Origin: an uncultured Opitutales bacterium
GTDB taxonomy: Bacteria; Verrucomicrobiota; Verrucomicrobiia; Opitutales; Seribacteraceae
Length of the DNA: 64,000 nucleotides
NCBI GenBank assembly: GCA_943789375.1
Contig: CALSTX010000012.1
Span: forward strand, 62,001-126,000
Direction: 5' to 3'
Within the stretch, counting starts at the first letter, position 1; each line of letters opens with the position of its first letter. Of the stretch, positions 18,805-28,243 are shown one piece after another. The notes under the pieces are model-generated. The model worked only from the letters and a program-made list of their open reading frames with translations, ran no database searches and was not told the origin of the DNA. The position numbers and the translations under genes were made by a program.

Positions 18805-20142
18805 ATGAATGATCTCATCATAGCAGGAGGTACCCTTATTAATGAAGGCACCCAGAAAAATCAGGATGTTTATATCCGCAACGGACATATTGAAAACATC
18901 GGTCCATCCCTCCCATCCCTGTACCCGAACTGCCAAGTACTCGATGCGGAGGGGAAGCTCGTCCTTCCTGGGCTCATTGATGACCAGGTTCACTTCCGCG
19001 AGCCCGGACTCACGCACAAAGCGTGCATCTCATCCGAATCTCAAGCGGCGGTAGCTGGTGGTACAACCACTTTTTTTGAAATGCCCAATGTATCCCCACC
19101 TACCCTTGATAAAGAAAAGCTGGAGGAAAAATATGCAATTGCTCGAAACGGATCAAAGGCCAACTTTGCTTTCTTTCTTGGGGCAAGTAATGAGAATTTA
19201 GAGGCGATTAAAGGGATTGACCCTAGCTCTATTGCCGGGATCAAAGTCTTCATGGGATCATCTACCGGAAATATGCTGGTCGATGAGGAAGCTACCCTCG
19301 AGCAAATTTTCCGTCACGCCCCCACGATTATTGCCACCCATTGTGAAGATACTCCTCTAGTTGTGGCCAATGAAGATCTGGCCCGCGACCAATATGGAGA
19401 AAATGTACCTTTTGCTGAGCACCCCAATATCAGGTCCCGGGAAGCCTGCCTCAAATCCTCTTCGATGGCGGTGGAAATGGCGAAAAGAGAAAAGGCAAAA
19501 CTCCATGTGCTCCACATTACAACCGAGGAAGAACTCCAACTTTTTGAAGCTGGTCATGACCGTATAACCGCAGAGGCATGTGTCCACCATTTATGGTTTG
19601 AGGAATTGAGTTACTCAACCCTGGGCTCTCTGATTAAGTGCAACCCTGCTATAAAAAAAGCAAGCGATAGGGATGCCATTCGCAGAGCGGTCAAGGATGG
19701 CACGATTTCGGTTCTGGCAACCGACCATGCCCCCCACACTTGGGAGGAAAAACAAGGAACCTATTTCAATGCACCCTCCGGACTCCCTCTAATCCAGCAC
19801 TCTTTATTGCTATTACTGGAAATGTGCGAGCAACAGTGCTTTTCCCTTGAAACTGTTGTTGAGCGGGCCTGCCACGCACCCGCCCGTTTATTCCAAGTAA
19901 AAAAGCGGGGATTCCTGCGCGAAGGGTATTGGGCGGACATTGTAATCGTAGACCCTGCACAACATACAGATGTAAGTAAAAGCAAACTCTGGAGCAAATG
20001 CCAATGGTCACCCTTTCCCCATATCACCTTTACCAACTCGATCCATACCACAATTGTATCCGGGCAAATTGCCTACCAAGAAGGAAAGATCAATCCATCG
20101 GCTCTAGGCCAGCGCGTGGATTTTGAGAAGCATAGAAGGTGA
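18805..20142 (+). CDS. pyrC: Dihydroorotase (type I, PyrC family)
   Basis: This 445-residue amidohydrolase is predicted to close carbamoyl-aspartate to dihydroorotate in pyrimidine synthesis. Seen: GLIDDQVHFREPGLTHKA near the N-terminus, KVFMGSSTGNMLVDE, THCED (His ligand), LHVLHI (His ligand) and ATDHAPHTWEEK (catalytic Asp). The usual first metal motif HxH reads QxH here, a variant I recall from Bacteroidetes-type dihydroorotases. Activity is therefore likely but not proven. It follows proA by 15 bp. Confidence 0.88.
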   Translation: MNDLIIAGGTLINEGTQKNQDVYIRNGHIENIGPSLPSLYPNCQVLDAEGKLVLPGLIDDQVHFREPGLTHKACISSESQAAVAGGTTTFFEMPNVSPPTLDKEKLEEKYAIARNGSKANFAFFLGASNENLEAIKGIDPSSIAGIKVFMGSSTGNMLVDEEATLEQIFRHAPTIIATHCEDTPLVVANEDLARDQYGENVPFAEHPNIRSREACLKSSSMAVEMAKREKAKLHVLHITTEEELQLFEAGHDRITAEACVHHLWFEELSYSTLGSLIKCNPAIKKASDRDAIRRAVKDGTISVLATDHAPHTWEEKQGTYFNAPSGLPLIQHSLLLLLEMCEQQCFSLETVVERACHAPARLFQVKKRGFLREGYWADIVIVDPAQHTDVSKSKLWSKCQWSPFPHITFTNSIHTTIVSGQIAYQEGKINPSALGQRVDFEKHRR

Positions 20143-20178
20143 TTCATTTTTTATCTCATAATCCAGACCCTAAAAAAT

Positions 20179-21666
20179 ATGATCCCTTCCACTCCTGCTT
20201 TCCTCATTCTAGGATTTATCCTTGGTTGTATACCATCAGCCTCTGGAAAACTTGCTCAAAGTCGGCCCAATGTTGTACTGGTCATGACCGACGATCAGGG
20301 AATGGGCGATTTATCATGTATGGGCAACCAAATCCTTCGCACCCCGTATCTCGACCGTTTCCATTCTCAATCCACTCGATTTACTGACTTTCAGGTTAGC
20401 CCAACATGTGCCCCCACCCGTGCGGCAATCATGAGCGGTAGATTCCCATTTGAGGTTGGGATTTCTCACACAATCTTACAACGGGAGAGAATGGCCCTAA
20501 ACATAACCACTCTACCCCAGACCCTCGAGCAAGCAGGGTATAAAACCGGATTATTTGGAAAATGGCACTTGGGAGATGGGCCTGAATACTTACCTCAAAA
20601 TCGAGGGTTTGATGAAGTCCTGATGCACGGTGCCGGGGGCATCGGGCAGTACATCTACGGGGACTTTAAAACCAATTTAAAGAATACCTATTTTGACAGT
20701 GTTTTACTACACAATCAAAAAATCGTTCGCTCACAGGGTTTTTGTACCGATGTATTTTTCGGTGCATCCCTTCATTGGATTGAAAAGCAGCTTAAGATGA
20801 AGAATCCTTTTTTTGCCTACATTTCCCTGAACGCTCCTCACGCTCCCTTTATTGCACCTGAAAAATACAAGAAAAGATTTTTGGATGAAGGGTATGATCA
20901 AAACACTGCGGGAAGATATGGTATGATTGAAAATATTGATGACAATTTTGGTAAACTTATGACCCAGTTAAGGGAATGGGATGCGCTGAAAAACACCTTG
21001 GTTATTTTCATGACTGATAATGGTATGGCCATGCCCCGAATTAAAAAAAATCGTCAAACCCTTACTCCCTTTAATGCGGGGCTCAAGGGTGCAAAAGCCA
21101 GTGTAGAAGAAGGCGGCACTCATGTCCCTGCGTTTTGGTATTGGCAGGGTGTGCTCAAAGAAGGCCATGACATTTCTGCCTTGGCTGCTCATATTGATCT
21201 CTACCCTACCCTTTGTGAACTGGCAGGTGTCGCGATTCCAAAAAGTAAGCTTCCACCTGTAGGGAGGTCCTTACTCCCCCTTCTACAAAACTCAAAAGCT
21301 GAGTGGAAAGACCGAACCCTTTATTTTCACCGAGGAAGATGGGATGATGGACGATGGGATTTCAAGGACCGGGAAAAACATCGCTACCTAAAATGTGCAG
21401 TGCGCACACAGAGATGGAGGTGGATCGATAATCAATTCCTCTACGACATCCAGAAAGACCCCTTTCAAAAAAAAGATGTCGCTCTTCAGCACCCAAAAGT
21501 TATGAAAAACCTATGTCAGAAATATGACCAGTGGTGGGAATCGCTCAGACCCTTACTGGTCAATGAAGGATTGGACACAATCGCCCCCGAAGACCATCAC
21601 CTTATCCGTTTAGAAAACCAGCAGTTGGCAGAAGGTAAAATACCTTTATTGGAAGCGAGAAACTAA
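20179..21666 (+). CDS. Secreted arylsulfatase (type I, FGly-dependent)
   Basis: A 495-residue sulfatase with an N-terminal signal peptide (cleavage near residue 23, ASG). Metal ligands Asp38-Asp39 are in VMTDDQGMGD. The modification motif CAPTR puts the formylglycine precursor at Cys77. Later features are GLFGKWHLG, NAPHAPF, and MTDNGM (Asp-Asn metal pair). It removes sulfate esters from polysaccharides or small molecules. The substrate cannot be read from sequence. It needs a formylglycine-generating enzyme or anSME encoded elsewhere. A truncated second sulfatase follows directly. Confidence 0.93.
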   Translation: MIPSTPAFLILGFILGCIPSASGKLAQSRPNVVLVMTDDQGMGDLSCMGNQILRTPYLDRFHSQSTRFTDFQVSPTCAPTRAAIMSGRFPFEVGISHTILQRERMALNITTLPQTLEQAGYKTGLFGKWHLGDGPEYLPQNRGFDEVLMHGAGGIGQYIYGDFKTNLKNTYFDSVLLHNQKIVRSQGFCTDVFFGASLHWIEKQLKMKNPFFAYISLNAPHAPFIAPEKYKKRFLDEGYDQNTAGRYGMIENIDDNFGKLMTQLREWDALKNTLVIFMTDNGMAMPRIKKNRQTLTPFNAGLKGAKASVEEGGTHVPAFWYWQGVLKEGHDISALAAHIDLYPTLCELAGVAIPKSKLPPVGRSLLPLLQNSKAEWKDRTLYFHRGRWDDGRWDFKDREKHRYLKCAVRTQRWRWIDNQFLYDIQKDPFQKKDVALQHPKVMKNLCQKYDQWWESLRPLLVNEGLDTIAPEDHHLIRLENQQLAEGKIPLLEARN

Positions 21667-21710
21667 ACGATCCCTACAGCACTAAACATTCTTTGACTAT
21701 CAAAGCCTGA

Positions 21711-22208
21711 CTGTACGAAGGAGGTATCCGGGTACCTCTGATCATGAAATTTCCCGGTAAAATTAAAGCAGGAACCAAAATATTGGAACCAGTTATCGGC
21801 ACAGATCTTTACCCCTCTATACTCGACTTACTTGACCTACCCCTTATTCCTGATCAGCACATGGATGGTGAAAGTGTAAAACCATTACTAACCGGGAAAA
21901 AACCCCTAAACCGGGAGGCAATTTATTTTCACTTTCCTCACTACCACCACATCAATTCCATGGGTCCAAGCGGAGCAATCCCTAAAGGGGACTTCAAACT
22001 GATTGAAGTGTTTGAGACGGGACATTATGAACTTTATAATGTCCGTAAAGATAATAACGAGGATCATGACCTCGCGGGTAAAATGCCAAAGTTAGTCGAT
22101 GAATTGGCCAATAAGTTGAAGCAGTGGAGAAAGAAATCAAACGCCCGTATGGCGGTTCTCATCCGCGAGTATGACCCCGCTTCAGATTTCAGAAAGAAAA
22201 AGAAATAA
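21711..22208 (+). pseudogene. C-terminal fragment of a second sulfatase
   Basis: The frame from about 21711 reads LYEGGIRVPLIMKFPG, a conserved mid-to-late sulfatase block. It continues through LEPVIGTDLYPSILDL and HYELYNVRKDNNEDHDLAG to a lysine-rich end. The whole N-terminal part with the metal ligands and formylglycine motif is missing, and a TGA stands directly before LYEGG. An internal ATG at 21744 could give a 154-residue product, but it could not be a working sulfatase. It is probably the remnant of a tandem sulfatase gene after a deletion. Confidence 0.75.
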
Positions 22209-22214
22209 TGCTGT

Positions 22215-23042
22215 TCAAGGAAGCCATGGGTATTTTTTGAATTCGGGCTTCCTCTTTTCAAGAAAAGCTTTCTTACCTTCCGATCCTTCTTCAGACAAGT
22301 AATATAAAAGAGTGGCATTACCCGCAAGCTCCTGAATGCCGGACTGCCCATCAAGCTCCGCATTAAATGCAGACTTTAAACAACGGATCGCAAGGGGGCT
22401 TTTCTCCATAATTTCGCCAGCCCACTTCAGTCCTTCTTCTTCCAGCTTATCAATTGGCACAACGGTGTTCACCAGCCCCATGTCCAAGGCTTCCTGGGCA
22501 TTGTACTGACGGCATAAATACCAGATTTCTCGGGCTTTCTTCTGCCCTACAATCCGGGCAAGATAACTGGAGCCCAGGCCCCCATCAAAGCTTCCAACCT
22601 TGGGCCCGGTCTGCCCAAATATCGCATTATCTGCGGCGATGGTAAGATCACAGACTACATGGAGCACATGACCGCCTCCGATTGCATACCCTGACACCAA
22701 AGCAATCACAACTTTTGGCATGCTGCGTATCAACTTCTGCAGATCCAGTACATTCAGGCGAGGCACCCCATCCTCTCCGACATAACCGGCATCACCGCGA
22801 ACGCTTTGATCACCACCTGAACAGAAAGCATATTTACCATCGGTGTGAGGGCCTGCACCGGTGAGTAAAACGACCCCAACATCTGGATCCTCACGGGCAT
22901 CTAAAAATGCCTGATACATTTCAGACACAGTCTTTGGACGAAATGCATTTCGTTTGTGAGGGCGGTTGATGGTGACTTTGGCAACACCAGCCGCTTTATG
23001 ATACAAAATATCTTCAAATTCTCCTACGTTATCCCAATTCAT
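22215..23042 (-). CDS. menB: 1,4-dihydroxy-2-naphthoyl-CoA synthase
   Basis: MenB closes the naphthoquinone ring in menaquinone synthesis (crotonase fold). The 275-residue length fits. Seen: [18 protein letters not shown], the oxyanion-hole region [31 protein letters not shown] and the diagnostic [14 protein letters not shown] near residue 155. The gene ends a minus-strand run pdxH-orf65-menB in which each stop overlaps the next start by 4 bp. No other men genes are nearby. Confidence 0.97.
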   Translation of the reverse strand: MNWDNVGEFEDILYHKAAGVAKVTINRPHKRNAFRPKTVSEMYQAFLDAREDPDVGVVLLTGAGPHTDGKYAFCSGGDQSVRGDAGYVGEDGVPRLNVLDLQKLIRSMPKVVIALVSGYAIGGGHVLHVVCDLTIAADNAIFGQTGPKVGSFDGGLGSSYLARIVGQKKAREIWYLCRQYNAQEALDMGLVNTVVPIDKLEEEGLKWAGEIMEKSPLAIRCLKSAFNAELDGQSGIQELAGNATLLYYLSEEGSEGKKAFLEKRKPEFKKYPWLP

Positions 23043-23236
23043 GATTCTTCCTTATCCTCTGCGTACTTGGTTTCTTCACTCTCTTCGTCACGTTTAAAAT
23101 CTACTTCTTTCCCTTGCATACCCCACTTATCACGCAAATATTTCCTTTCCTCTTTCCAGTCTGCAAAGGGTTTACCCCGTAAAGAGAGAAGTTTGTCTAA
23201 ATTTGTCGAGTCGTGCTTGGCAGTCTCATCACTCAT
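23039..23236 (-). CDS. Small charged protein between pdxH and menB
   Basis: A 65-residue, very charged protein with the segment [22 protein letters not shown] and an acidic C-terminal tail. I do not recognise a family. Both its start and its stop overlap neighbours by 4 bp (ATGA), with pdxH upstream and menB downstream. That strongly suggests it is really translated. It is likely cytoplasmic, with no signal peptide. Function unknown. Confidence 0.65.
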   Translation of the reverse strand: MSDETAKHDSTNLDKLLSLRGKPFADWKEERKYLRDKWGMQGKEVDFKRDEESEETKYAEDKEES

Positions 23237-23886
23237 GGGTTTAATCTCCTCATATCCCAGTCACTCTTTGGCTGTACCTTTTCGTATAAAAACCGGTCAT
23301 GCAAACGATTTGGGCCGCCTTGCCAAAACTCAATACTGTTAGGCACAAGATAATACCCTCCCCAATGAGGGGGCTTAGGGGGTTTCCCTCCATATTTCCC
23401 TTTGGCTTCCAAAAAAGATTTTTCCAAAGTTTCTCGAGAATCAAGCTCTTCACTTTGGCTTGATGCCCAGGCGCCTAACTGGCTAAGTAAAGGACGGGAA
23501 AGAAAGTACTCCTCGGCCTTAGAATCTTCCACTTTAGAAACTTCTCCGGTCACCATAACCTGACGCTGCAAGGCGAACCAAGGGAAATGCATACAAGCTT
23601 TGGGATTAGAAGTTAAATGCCTTGCTTTTCGACTATTGTAATTGGTGTAAAAGATAAAGCGCCCATCCTCTATACCTTTGAGCAGAACCGCCCGGGCAAC
23701 CGGCCTGTTTTGATCATCCACTGTGGATAAGCTACAGGCGTTGGGATCGTACACCTTTGCAGAAACTGCATCATCCAGCCAAGAGGCAAATTGAGAAAGA
23801 GGACACACATTCATGGAAGCCCTCCGAAGAGGCTCTTGGTCATATTGCTCACGCATAGATTGCAGTTGGGCAGAAATATCAGTCAT
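23233..23886 (-). CDS. pdxH: Pyridoxamine 5'-phosphate oxidase
   Basis: PdxH oxidises pyridoxine-P or pyridoxamine-P to pyridoxal phosphate using FMN. The 217 residues are typical. Seen: DPNACSLSTVDDQNRPVARAVLLKG, the FMN-binding FYTNYNSRKARHL, AWASSQSE, PPHWGGYYLVPNSIEFWQGG and the C-terminal RLHDRF and RLNP. It is the first gene of the coupled pdxH-orf65-menB run. PLP-dependent enzymes also encoded in this window (LysA-like, cystathionine synthase-like) use its product. Confidence 0.96.
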   Translation of the reverse strand: MTDISAQLQSMREQYDQEPLRRASMNVCPLSQFASWLDDAVSAKVYDPNACSLSTVDDQNRPVARAVLLKGIEDGRFIFYTNYNSRKARHLTSNPKACMHFPWFALQRQVMVTGEVSKVEDSKAEEYFLSRPLLSQLGAWASSQSEELDSRETLEKSFLEAKGKYGGKPPKPPHWGGYYLVPNSIEFWQGGPNRLHDRFLYEKVQPKSDWDMRRLNP

Positions 23887-23929
23887 AGATTATTATAATA
23901 ACAAAGAGTTCAATCACCGCAAAACGTTT

Positions 23930-25102
23930 TCATGATTGATCGCTTTCCTGCAACACGCTCTTTCTTATCTTATTTACCTTGGTATCTTTCGCTTTTTCAC
24001 GAATCTTTTTCCGCACTTTTATGTTCCCCAATATAAGTCTGCGGGCCAGCAGTCCACGCCATGTTTTACGAAACCAATGCAACTCGTGAACTGGCTCCAC
24101 CGCAGAAGCGAGCTTTTCCTTGTAATCAAAATGCCCGGGTAGAAAGTCAACAGCTTTCGCTTCCTGCCAGATCTGTTTCAGCCGGTATTGTAATAATTGT
24201 TTACCCGGGGAGTATTTTTTCCAGCGGTCATCAAAAGCAAGGTGATGAAGTCCAATACTCTTTTCTCCAACAAGTTCAATTTGCCAGGCTATAGGCTGAT
24301 CATTGACCCGCAAGATTGGCAGATAGACCCTCCCCTGCTCCGCAAGTTTTGGTAATAACTCAAAGAAAAAGCCACGTTTCCCCCGAGCGGTGTACAAACC
24401 CGCCCGTTCCTTGGACTTCCAGGATTCCACTTCAACAACACAAGTCGCGGGCATCGCAGCACGGACCGCTTCAAAGCTTTTAAATATATCAATTCGGACA
24501 TTTCCTTTCTGGGCTAAAGCGTTTTGATCATACCGGTAAGACTTGCGAGTTTTGGCTCCCACTTGAGTAGACCAATAATCCTCAAAGCTGGTATCTCTCG
24601 TAGGAACGAGGAAAGATGTACTTCGAGGTTTACGATGAATATGCAGGAAATGACTTTCTGTAATTTTTGAGTCGAAAAAAGCTGACCAAAAAGAATCCTG
24701 AATTAAGGGAATCCAGCTAAATAAAAATTCACCTAAAAGGCTTTCCAAGGCATTGATTAAAGGGAGGGCTGCATCCACCATACATACAGGGTGAAAGTAA
24801 TTGGCTTCATCATACACAAAAGGCCACAAGCCTTTGGTCCCAAGTAACCCGGGCCGTTCAACAAATGGCCAGAACCCTACTAGTTTCCCCTCGGATGACC
24901 TGGCCACAATAATAATAACTGAGATAGCAGGGGTTTGCCGCTTCAACCATTCTTTTAACCAAGGAGTTGAGAAATAAAAATTCTCGAAATCAGCAGAAGC
25001 ATAGAGGTCATCAATTTCGCCCTGATGGGTATCCAGCCAATCTTGGCTGCGAATAATTTGAGCGTTTACAGTCATACCCCTGGGATAAAGAGGTAGGTAC
25101 AA
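23930..25102 (-). CDS. GNAT acetyltransferase, CelD/BcsL-like (FemAB-type fold)
   Basis: This 390-residue protein has the layout of the CelD-like acetyltransferase family: an N-terminal half of unclear role (SADFENFYFSTPWLKEWLKR) and a C-terminal GNAT domain. The C-terminal part includes YWSTQVGAKTRKSYRYD, a WKSKERAGLYTARGKRGFF acyl-binding region and WQIELVGEKSIGLHHLAFDDRW, then SPGKQLLQYRLKQIW. Members are linked to polysaccharide or exopolysaccharide modification. The acceptor here is unknown. The folE2 stop is 10 bp upstream, so the two may be co-transcribed. Confidence 0.8.
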   Translation of the reverse strand: MYLPLYPRGMTVNAQIIRSQDWLDTHQGEIDDLYASADFENFYFSTPWLKEWLKRQTPAISVIIIVARSSEGKLVGFWPFVERPGLLGTKGLWPFVYDEANYFHPVCMVDAALPLINALESLLGEFLFSWIPLIQDSFWSAFFDSKITESHFLHIHRKPRSTSFLVPTRDTSFEDYWSTQVGAKTRKSYRYDQNALAQKGNVRIDIFKSFEAVRAAMPATCVVEVESWKSKERAGLYTARGKRGFFFELLPKLAEQGRVYLPILRVNDQPIAWQIELVGEKSIGLHHLAFDDRWKKYSPGKQLLQYRLKQIWQEAKAVDFLPGHFDYKEKLASAVEPVHELHWFRKTWRGLLARRLILGNIKVRKKIREKAKDTKVNKIRKSVLQESDQS

Positions 25103-25112
25103 AAAATATTCC

Positions 25113-26066
25113 CTAGACCACTAAATTGGCAAAGTCCTCGTACTCGGCACGAAAACCTCCGTCAATCCCTCGGCAAAGAACGGCGACGGCATCATGAGAG
25201 TGAAGAGATTCAAAGTGTGAGCATACAACCCTGAAATCAATAATTCTACTATCATCGGATAATTGATCATAGAGTAATCGGGCTGCATCTTCGACGAACT
25301 TTACCTTGGCCCCGTTCATCTCAGCAAATGCCTGCTCATCTTCTCTACGCACCATAACTTGGGTTTCAGTTTTAAGCCCATTAATACACATATCCCGAAG
25401 TTCCAAAAGAGAAACTTCGCGATCAGGGTGTACCTCTACGCTTACCCTAGCCTTACTGCGTTGGGAATGTGGAATCGCCAAGAGATCACGGGTTTCCCTC
25501 GCATGCTCAGATAACTCGGACGCACATGGGCAGGCGGAAGAGTAAACAAAATCGAAGTGGATAATTTTTCGTACCCGGTCGGCACGATCAATTAATCCTT
25601 CAAAGCTGCAACCGTAATACTGATAACCTTCAAGCCCACTGCGTAGACTACGCTGAATCATAGGATAAGAAAAATCGGCTTTGATCCGGGCTTCTTTTGA
25701 ATCAAGCTTGGATTTGTAATGCCGCAAAATTTCAGCAAGAATCTCAGGGGAAAAAACCTCATTTTTGTACTCGTAAAAAATCCGAATAATCCGGGACATA
25801 TTGATACCCTTTTTGTCGGCATCCAAGCTAACTGTACCGGTAACACTAGTTTCAACCGCTAGATTTTCCCCGTCTGGGCCAACAAATCGCAATGGTAATT
25901 TGAAACCTGATATCCCAACCTGTAAGATTGGAACATTCGCCCCTTCCATATCAGTGTTCCCCGAATTTTGCACATCAGGCAAAGAAGCACGATACTCGGG
26001 AGTGACAACAAAAGAGTCATCATACTCACGTTTAAGTGGTTTTTGTTGATCGCTTGGGGTTTCCAT
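25113..26066 (-). CDS. folE2: GTP cyclohydrolase I type 2 (FolE2)
   Basis: FolE2 makes dihydroneopterin triphosphate from GTP, the first step for folate and also feeding queuosine synthesis. It replaces FolE and works with several metals. The 317 residues fit. Seen: [39 protein letters not shown], the [23 protein letters not shown] block with the conserved Cys, and [19 protein letters not shown]. folA (34.4 kb) and queF (1.5 kb) are other users of this pathway in the window. Confidence 0.93.
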   Translation of the reverse strand: METPSDQQKPLKREYDDSFVVTPEYRASLPDVQNSGNTDMEGANVPILQVGISGFKLPLRFVGPDGENLAVETSVTGTVSLDADKKGINMSRIIRIFYEYKNEVFSPEILAEILRHYKSKLDSKEARIKADFSYPMIQRSLRSGLEGYQYYGCSFEGLIDRADRVRKIIHFDFVYSSACPCASELSEHARETRDLLAIPHSQRSKARVSVEVHPDREVSLLELRDMCINGLKTETQVMVRREDEQAFAEMNGAKVKFVEDAARLLYDQLSDDSRIIDFRVVCSHFESLHSHDAVAVLCRGIDGGFRAEYEDFANLVV

Positions 26067-26129
26067 AACTACTATTATTTACAAGGTTGGGCAAAGTGCA
26101 AGTCGATGGTCGAGAAGCGTCATAAAAAT

Positions 26130-26876
26130 CTATTTAGATTTCCCTTGGTTAGCTACCGCATCCATGGCTTTAGCTACCTTTTCTGGGTCTCCCAAATATT
26201 GGCGGTTTGTGGGCTTAAGGTTCTCGTCTAGATCATACACCAGAGGCATGCCGGTGGGAACATTCATACCAATGATATCATCTTCGGTTACCCCGTCTAG
26301 GTATTTTATAAGAGCCCGTAAAGAATTACCATGGGCTGCAATTAAAACTTGTTTGCCCGATTTAATTTGAGGTGCGATGGTACCCTCCCATAAAGGTAGG
26401 AAGCGGGCCACGGTGTCCTGCAAGCACTCCGTGAGTGGTATATTACTATCGTCTAAATTAGCGTAACGGCGATCCTTCCCTGCATAGCCATCGTCATCTT
26501 TAGTCATGGCAGGAGGAGGGATATCGTAACTTCTTCGCCAGACAAGTACTTGCTCATCTCCATGTTTCTCTGCGGTCTCTGCCTTGTTCAAACCCTGCAA
26601 AGCACCGTAATGCCTCTCATTCAACCGCCATTCTCGGTGAACGGGTATCCAAACCTGTTCCATTTCAGTGAGTGCCAACCAGAGTGTACGAATAGCCCGA
26701 GTGAGCACGGAGGTGTAGGCAACATCAAATTCAAAGCCCTCAGCCTTTAAAAGCCTGCCTGCTTCTCTTCCTTCCCGTTCACCCTGTTCCGTCAAGTTAA
26801 CATCATGCCAACCAGTGAAACGATTTTCCAGATTCCATTGGCTTTCGCCATGACGAAGTAAAACTAATTTGTGCAT
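26130..26876 (-). CDS. gpmA: 2,3-bisphosphoglycerate-dependent phosphoglycerate mutase
   Basis: GpmA converts 3-phosphoglycerate to 2-phosphoglycerate in glycolysis. The phosphohistidine motif [27 protein letters not shown] sets His9 as nucleophile. [35 protein letters not shown] and [16 protein letters not shown] (second catalytic His) follow. The 248-residue length is typical of the dPGM type. It stands alone on the minus strand. Confidence 0.97.
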   Translation of the reverse strand: MHKLVLLRHGESQWNLENRFTGWHDVNLTEQGEREGREAGRLLKAEGFEFDVAYTSVLTRAIRTLWLALTEMEQVWIPVHREWRLNERHYGALQGLNKAETAEKHGDEQVLVWRRSYDIPPPAMTKDDDGYAGKDRRYANLDDSNIPLTECLQDTVARFLPLWEGTIAPQIKSGKQVLIAAHGNSLRALIKYLDGVTEDDIIGMNVPTGMPLVYDLDENLKPTNRQYLGDPEKVAKAMDAVANQGKSK

Positions 26877-27062
26877 GTTGCTGAAGATATTAACGGTGGG
26901 TAATAAATAAGATGTATAACTATATAAATCATAAAACGAAAAGCGAATAAATTTCGCCAGCCCAAGTCAGCCTGAAAATAATTTACACATTCTTTCGATC
27001 AAATAAGTGAAATCCTCTTTGCATAAACTAGAAAGTTCAGTAATCATGATGATATTTAACCC

Positions 27063-27512
27063 ATGATTTTCAGCCGTTTACTTTTCCTCTTCATCTTTAT
27101 ACCCATCGCTGAACTCTTTTTGCTCTTACAAATTGGGGCAAGGGTTGGACTGATGCCCACTTTGGGACTAATCGTATTTACTGGAATCCTAGGAGCCTCT
27201 CTCGCACGCCAGCAAGGTTTGGCGATTTTACAAAAAATTAAATCCGAAATGCAACAAGGGCGACCACCTGCCGTTGAGATGGTAGAGGGTGCAATGGTTG
27301 TAATCGGTGGCGTTGTGCTACTCACTCCAGGGGTGCTGACTGATTGCTTTGGTTTTGCTTTGATGGTTCCAAAGTTTAGAAGATCAATTGCTTCTAAAAT
27401 ACAGAAAGGGTTTAGTAAAAACTTTCAAGGAGGCCAATCTTTTCATACAAATTCAAACAACTTTAAATCCTCCAACTTCAAGAATAAAGATGATGATGTC
27501 ATTGACATCTAA
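27063..27512 (+). CDS. fxsA: FxsA family membrane protein
   Basis: A 149-residue FxsA-family inner-membrane protein. It starts with a hydrophobic helix (LLFLFIFIPIAELFLLLQIG), then the typical GLMPTLGLIVFTGILGASLARQQGL and a third helix with GGVVLLTPGVLTDCFGFALM. In E. coli FxsA affects exclusion of phage T7 by the F plasmid. Its physiological role is unclear. The C-terminal tail (about residues 115-149) is polar and rich in Asn, Ser and Lys. The next gene starts inside its 3' end. Confidence 0.9.
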   Translation: MIFSRLLFLFIFIPIAELFLLLQIGARVGLMPTLGLIVFTGILGASLARQQGLAILQKIKSEMQQGRPPAVEMVEGAMVVIGGVVLLTPGVLTDCFGFALMVPKFRRSIASKIQKGFSKNFQGGQSFHTNSNNFKSSNFKNKDDDVIDI

Positions 27513-27900
27513 GATTTTAATTCCCTTGGCTCTTCTCGCACTTGGCGGGTGTGGAGGAACAGGCCTTGAGGGAAACTACCTAGGAAAAATTGGAACTAAA
27601 CAGGATGTATGCATCCGCTTTTTTGGTGGAAATGAAGCTGAAATCAAAGGGTATTGGAACCAAGACCTTAAAGGGGAATTTAAAACATCATCCATTAAAG
27701 GAGAAAATGTAGATTCTATTGTTTTCTTAGGACCGAGTGAAAAACCTTTTAAATTACGCGTTTGCTACAGTGCGGAAGATGACCACATTGAAATCCTCGC
27801 CATTCATTCTAGGGTTTTCGGGCCCGGTGCGAGGTATATACAAACAGAAAAAGATTCTACTTTTGAGAATCAAAATCCAAAGCTTTACCGGGTTAAATAA
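27490..27900 (+). CDS. Putative lipoprotein, hypothetical
   Basis: Three consecutive ATG codons at 27490, 27493 and 27496 precede a lipoprotein signal: SKILIPLALLALGGCGGTG with lipobox LGGC. The first start gives 136 residues and overlaps the fxsA end by 23 bp, so translation may be coupled. The mature part is mostly beta-like (NYLGKIGTKQDVCIRFFGG, EAEIKGYWNQDLKGEF). I do not recognise the family. It is probably anchored to the outer or inner membrane. An upstream in-frame start would put a long basic leader before the signal and is rejected. Confidence 0.7.
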   Translation: MMMSLTSKILIPLALLALGGCGGTGLEGNYLGKIGTKQDVCIRFFGGNEAEIKGYWNQDLKGEFKTSSIKGENVDSIVFLGPSEKPFKLRVCYSAEDDHIEILAIHSRVFGPGARYIQTEKDSTFENQNPKLYRVK

Positions 27901-27913
27901 AACCTTTCCCTCA

Positions 27914-28156
27914 TTAATCCCCGGTTACTTTTTTTTCAATTTCATGCTTCAGCGAGTTGGTAAACTCCTCCCCTTTCCCCTCGCGGCGGGCAACTTCCAC
28001 ATAAAAAGGGATATAATCATTCATCTCCAACGCTTTTACAGCAATGTTATGAAAAGCCTCCGTTTGATCGATAAAGTAAGTTCTATCACCAAAAGAAATG
28101 GTGATCCCGCATTCGCTTTGGAATACAGTCAGTCTTGGAGTACTTTTTTCATTCAT
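27914..28156 (-). CDS. Hypothetical protein, 80 residues
   Basis: Unrecognised small protein with a mixed alpha/beta look (TVFQSECGITISFGDRTYFI then EAFHNIAVKALEMNDYIPFY) and a charged C-terminal helix. No signal peptide. It is convergent with the lipoprotein gene (13 bp between stops) and divergent from the rhomboid gene. Its codons and residue balance look genuine. Function unknown. Confidence 0.55.
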   Translation of the reverse strand: MNEKSTPRLTVFQSECGITISFGDRTYFIDQTEAFHNIAVKALEMNDYIPFYVEVARREGKGEEFTNSLKHEIEKKVTGD

Positions 28157-28243
28157 GAGCCTTTACCTTGATTCTAAATCTTTCCAATCACAAGTTTTCT
28201 TCACATTAAGTCAACAGCACTCAGTAAAGTAATTGGTCTGTAA

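Noticed and set aside
27388-27489. Upstream start for the lipoprotein gene
   Set aside because: It would put 34 basic, polar residues before the lipoprotein signal peptide and overlap fxsA far more than needed.
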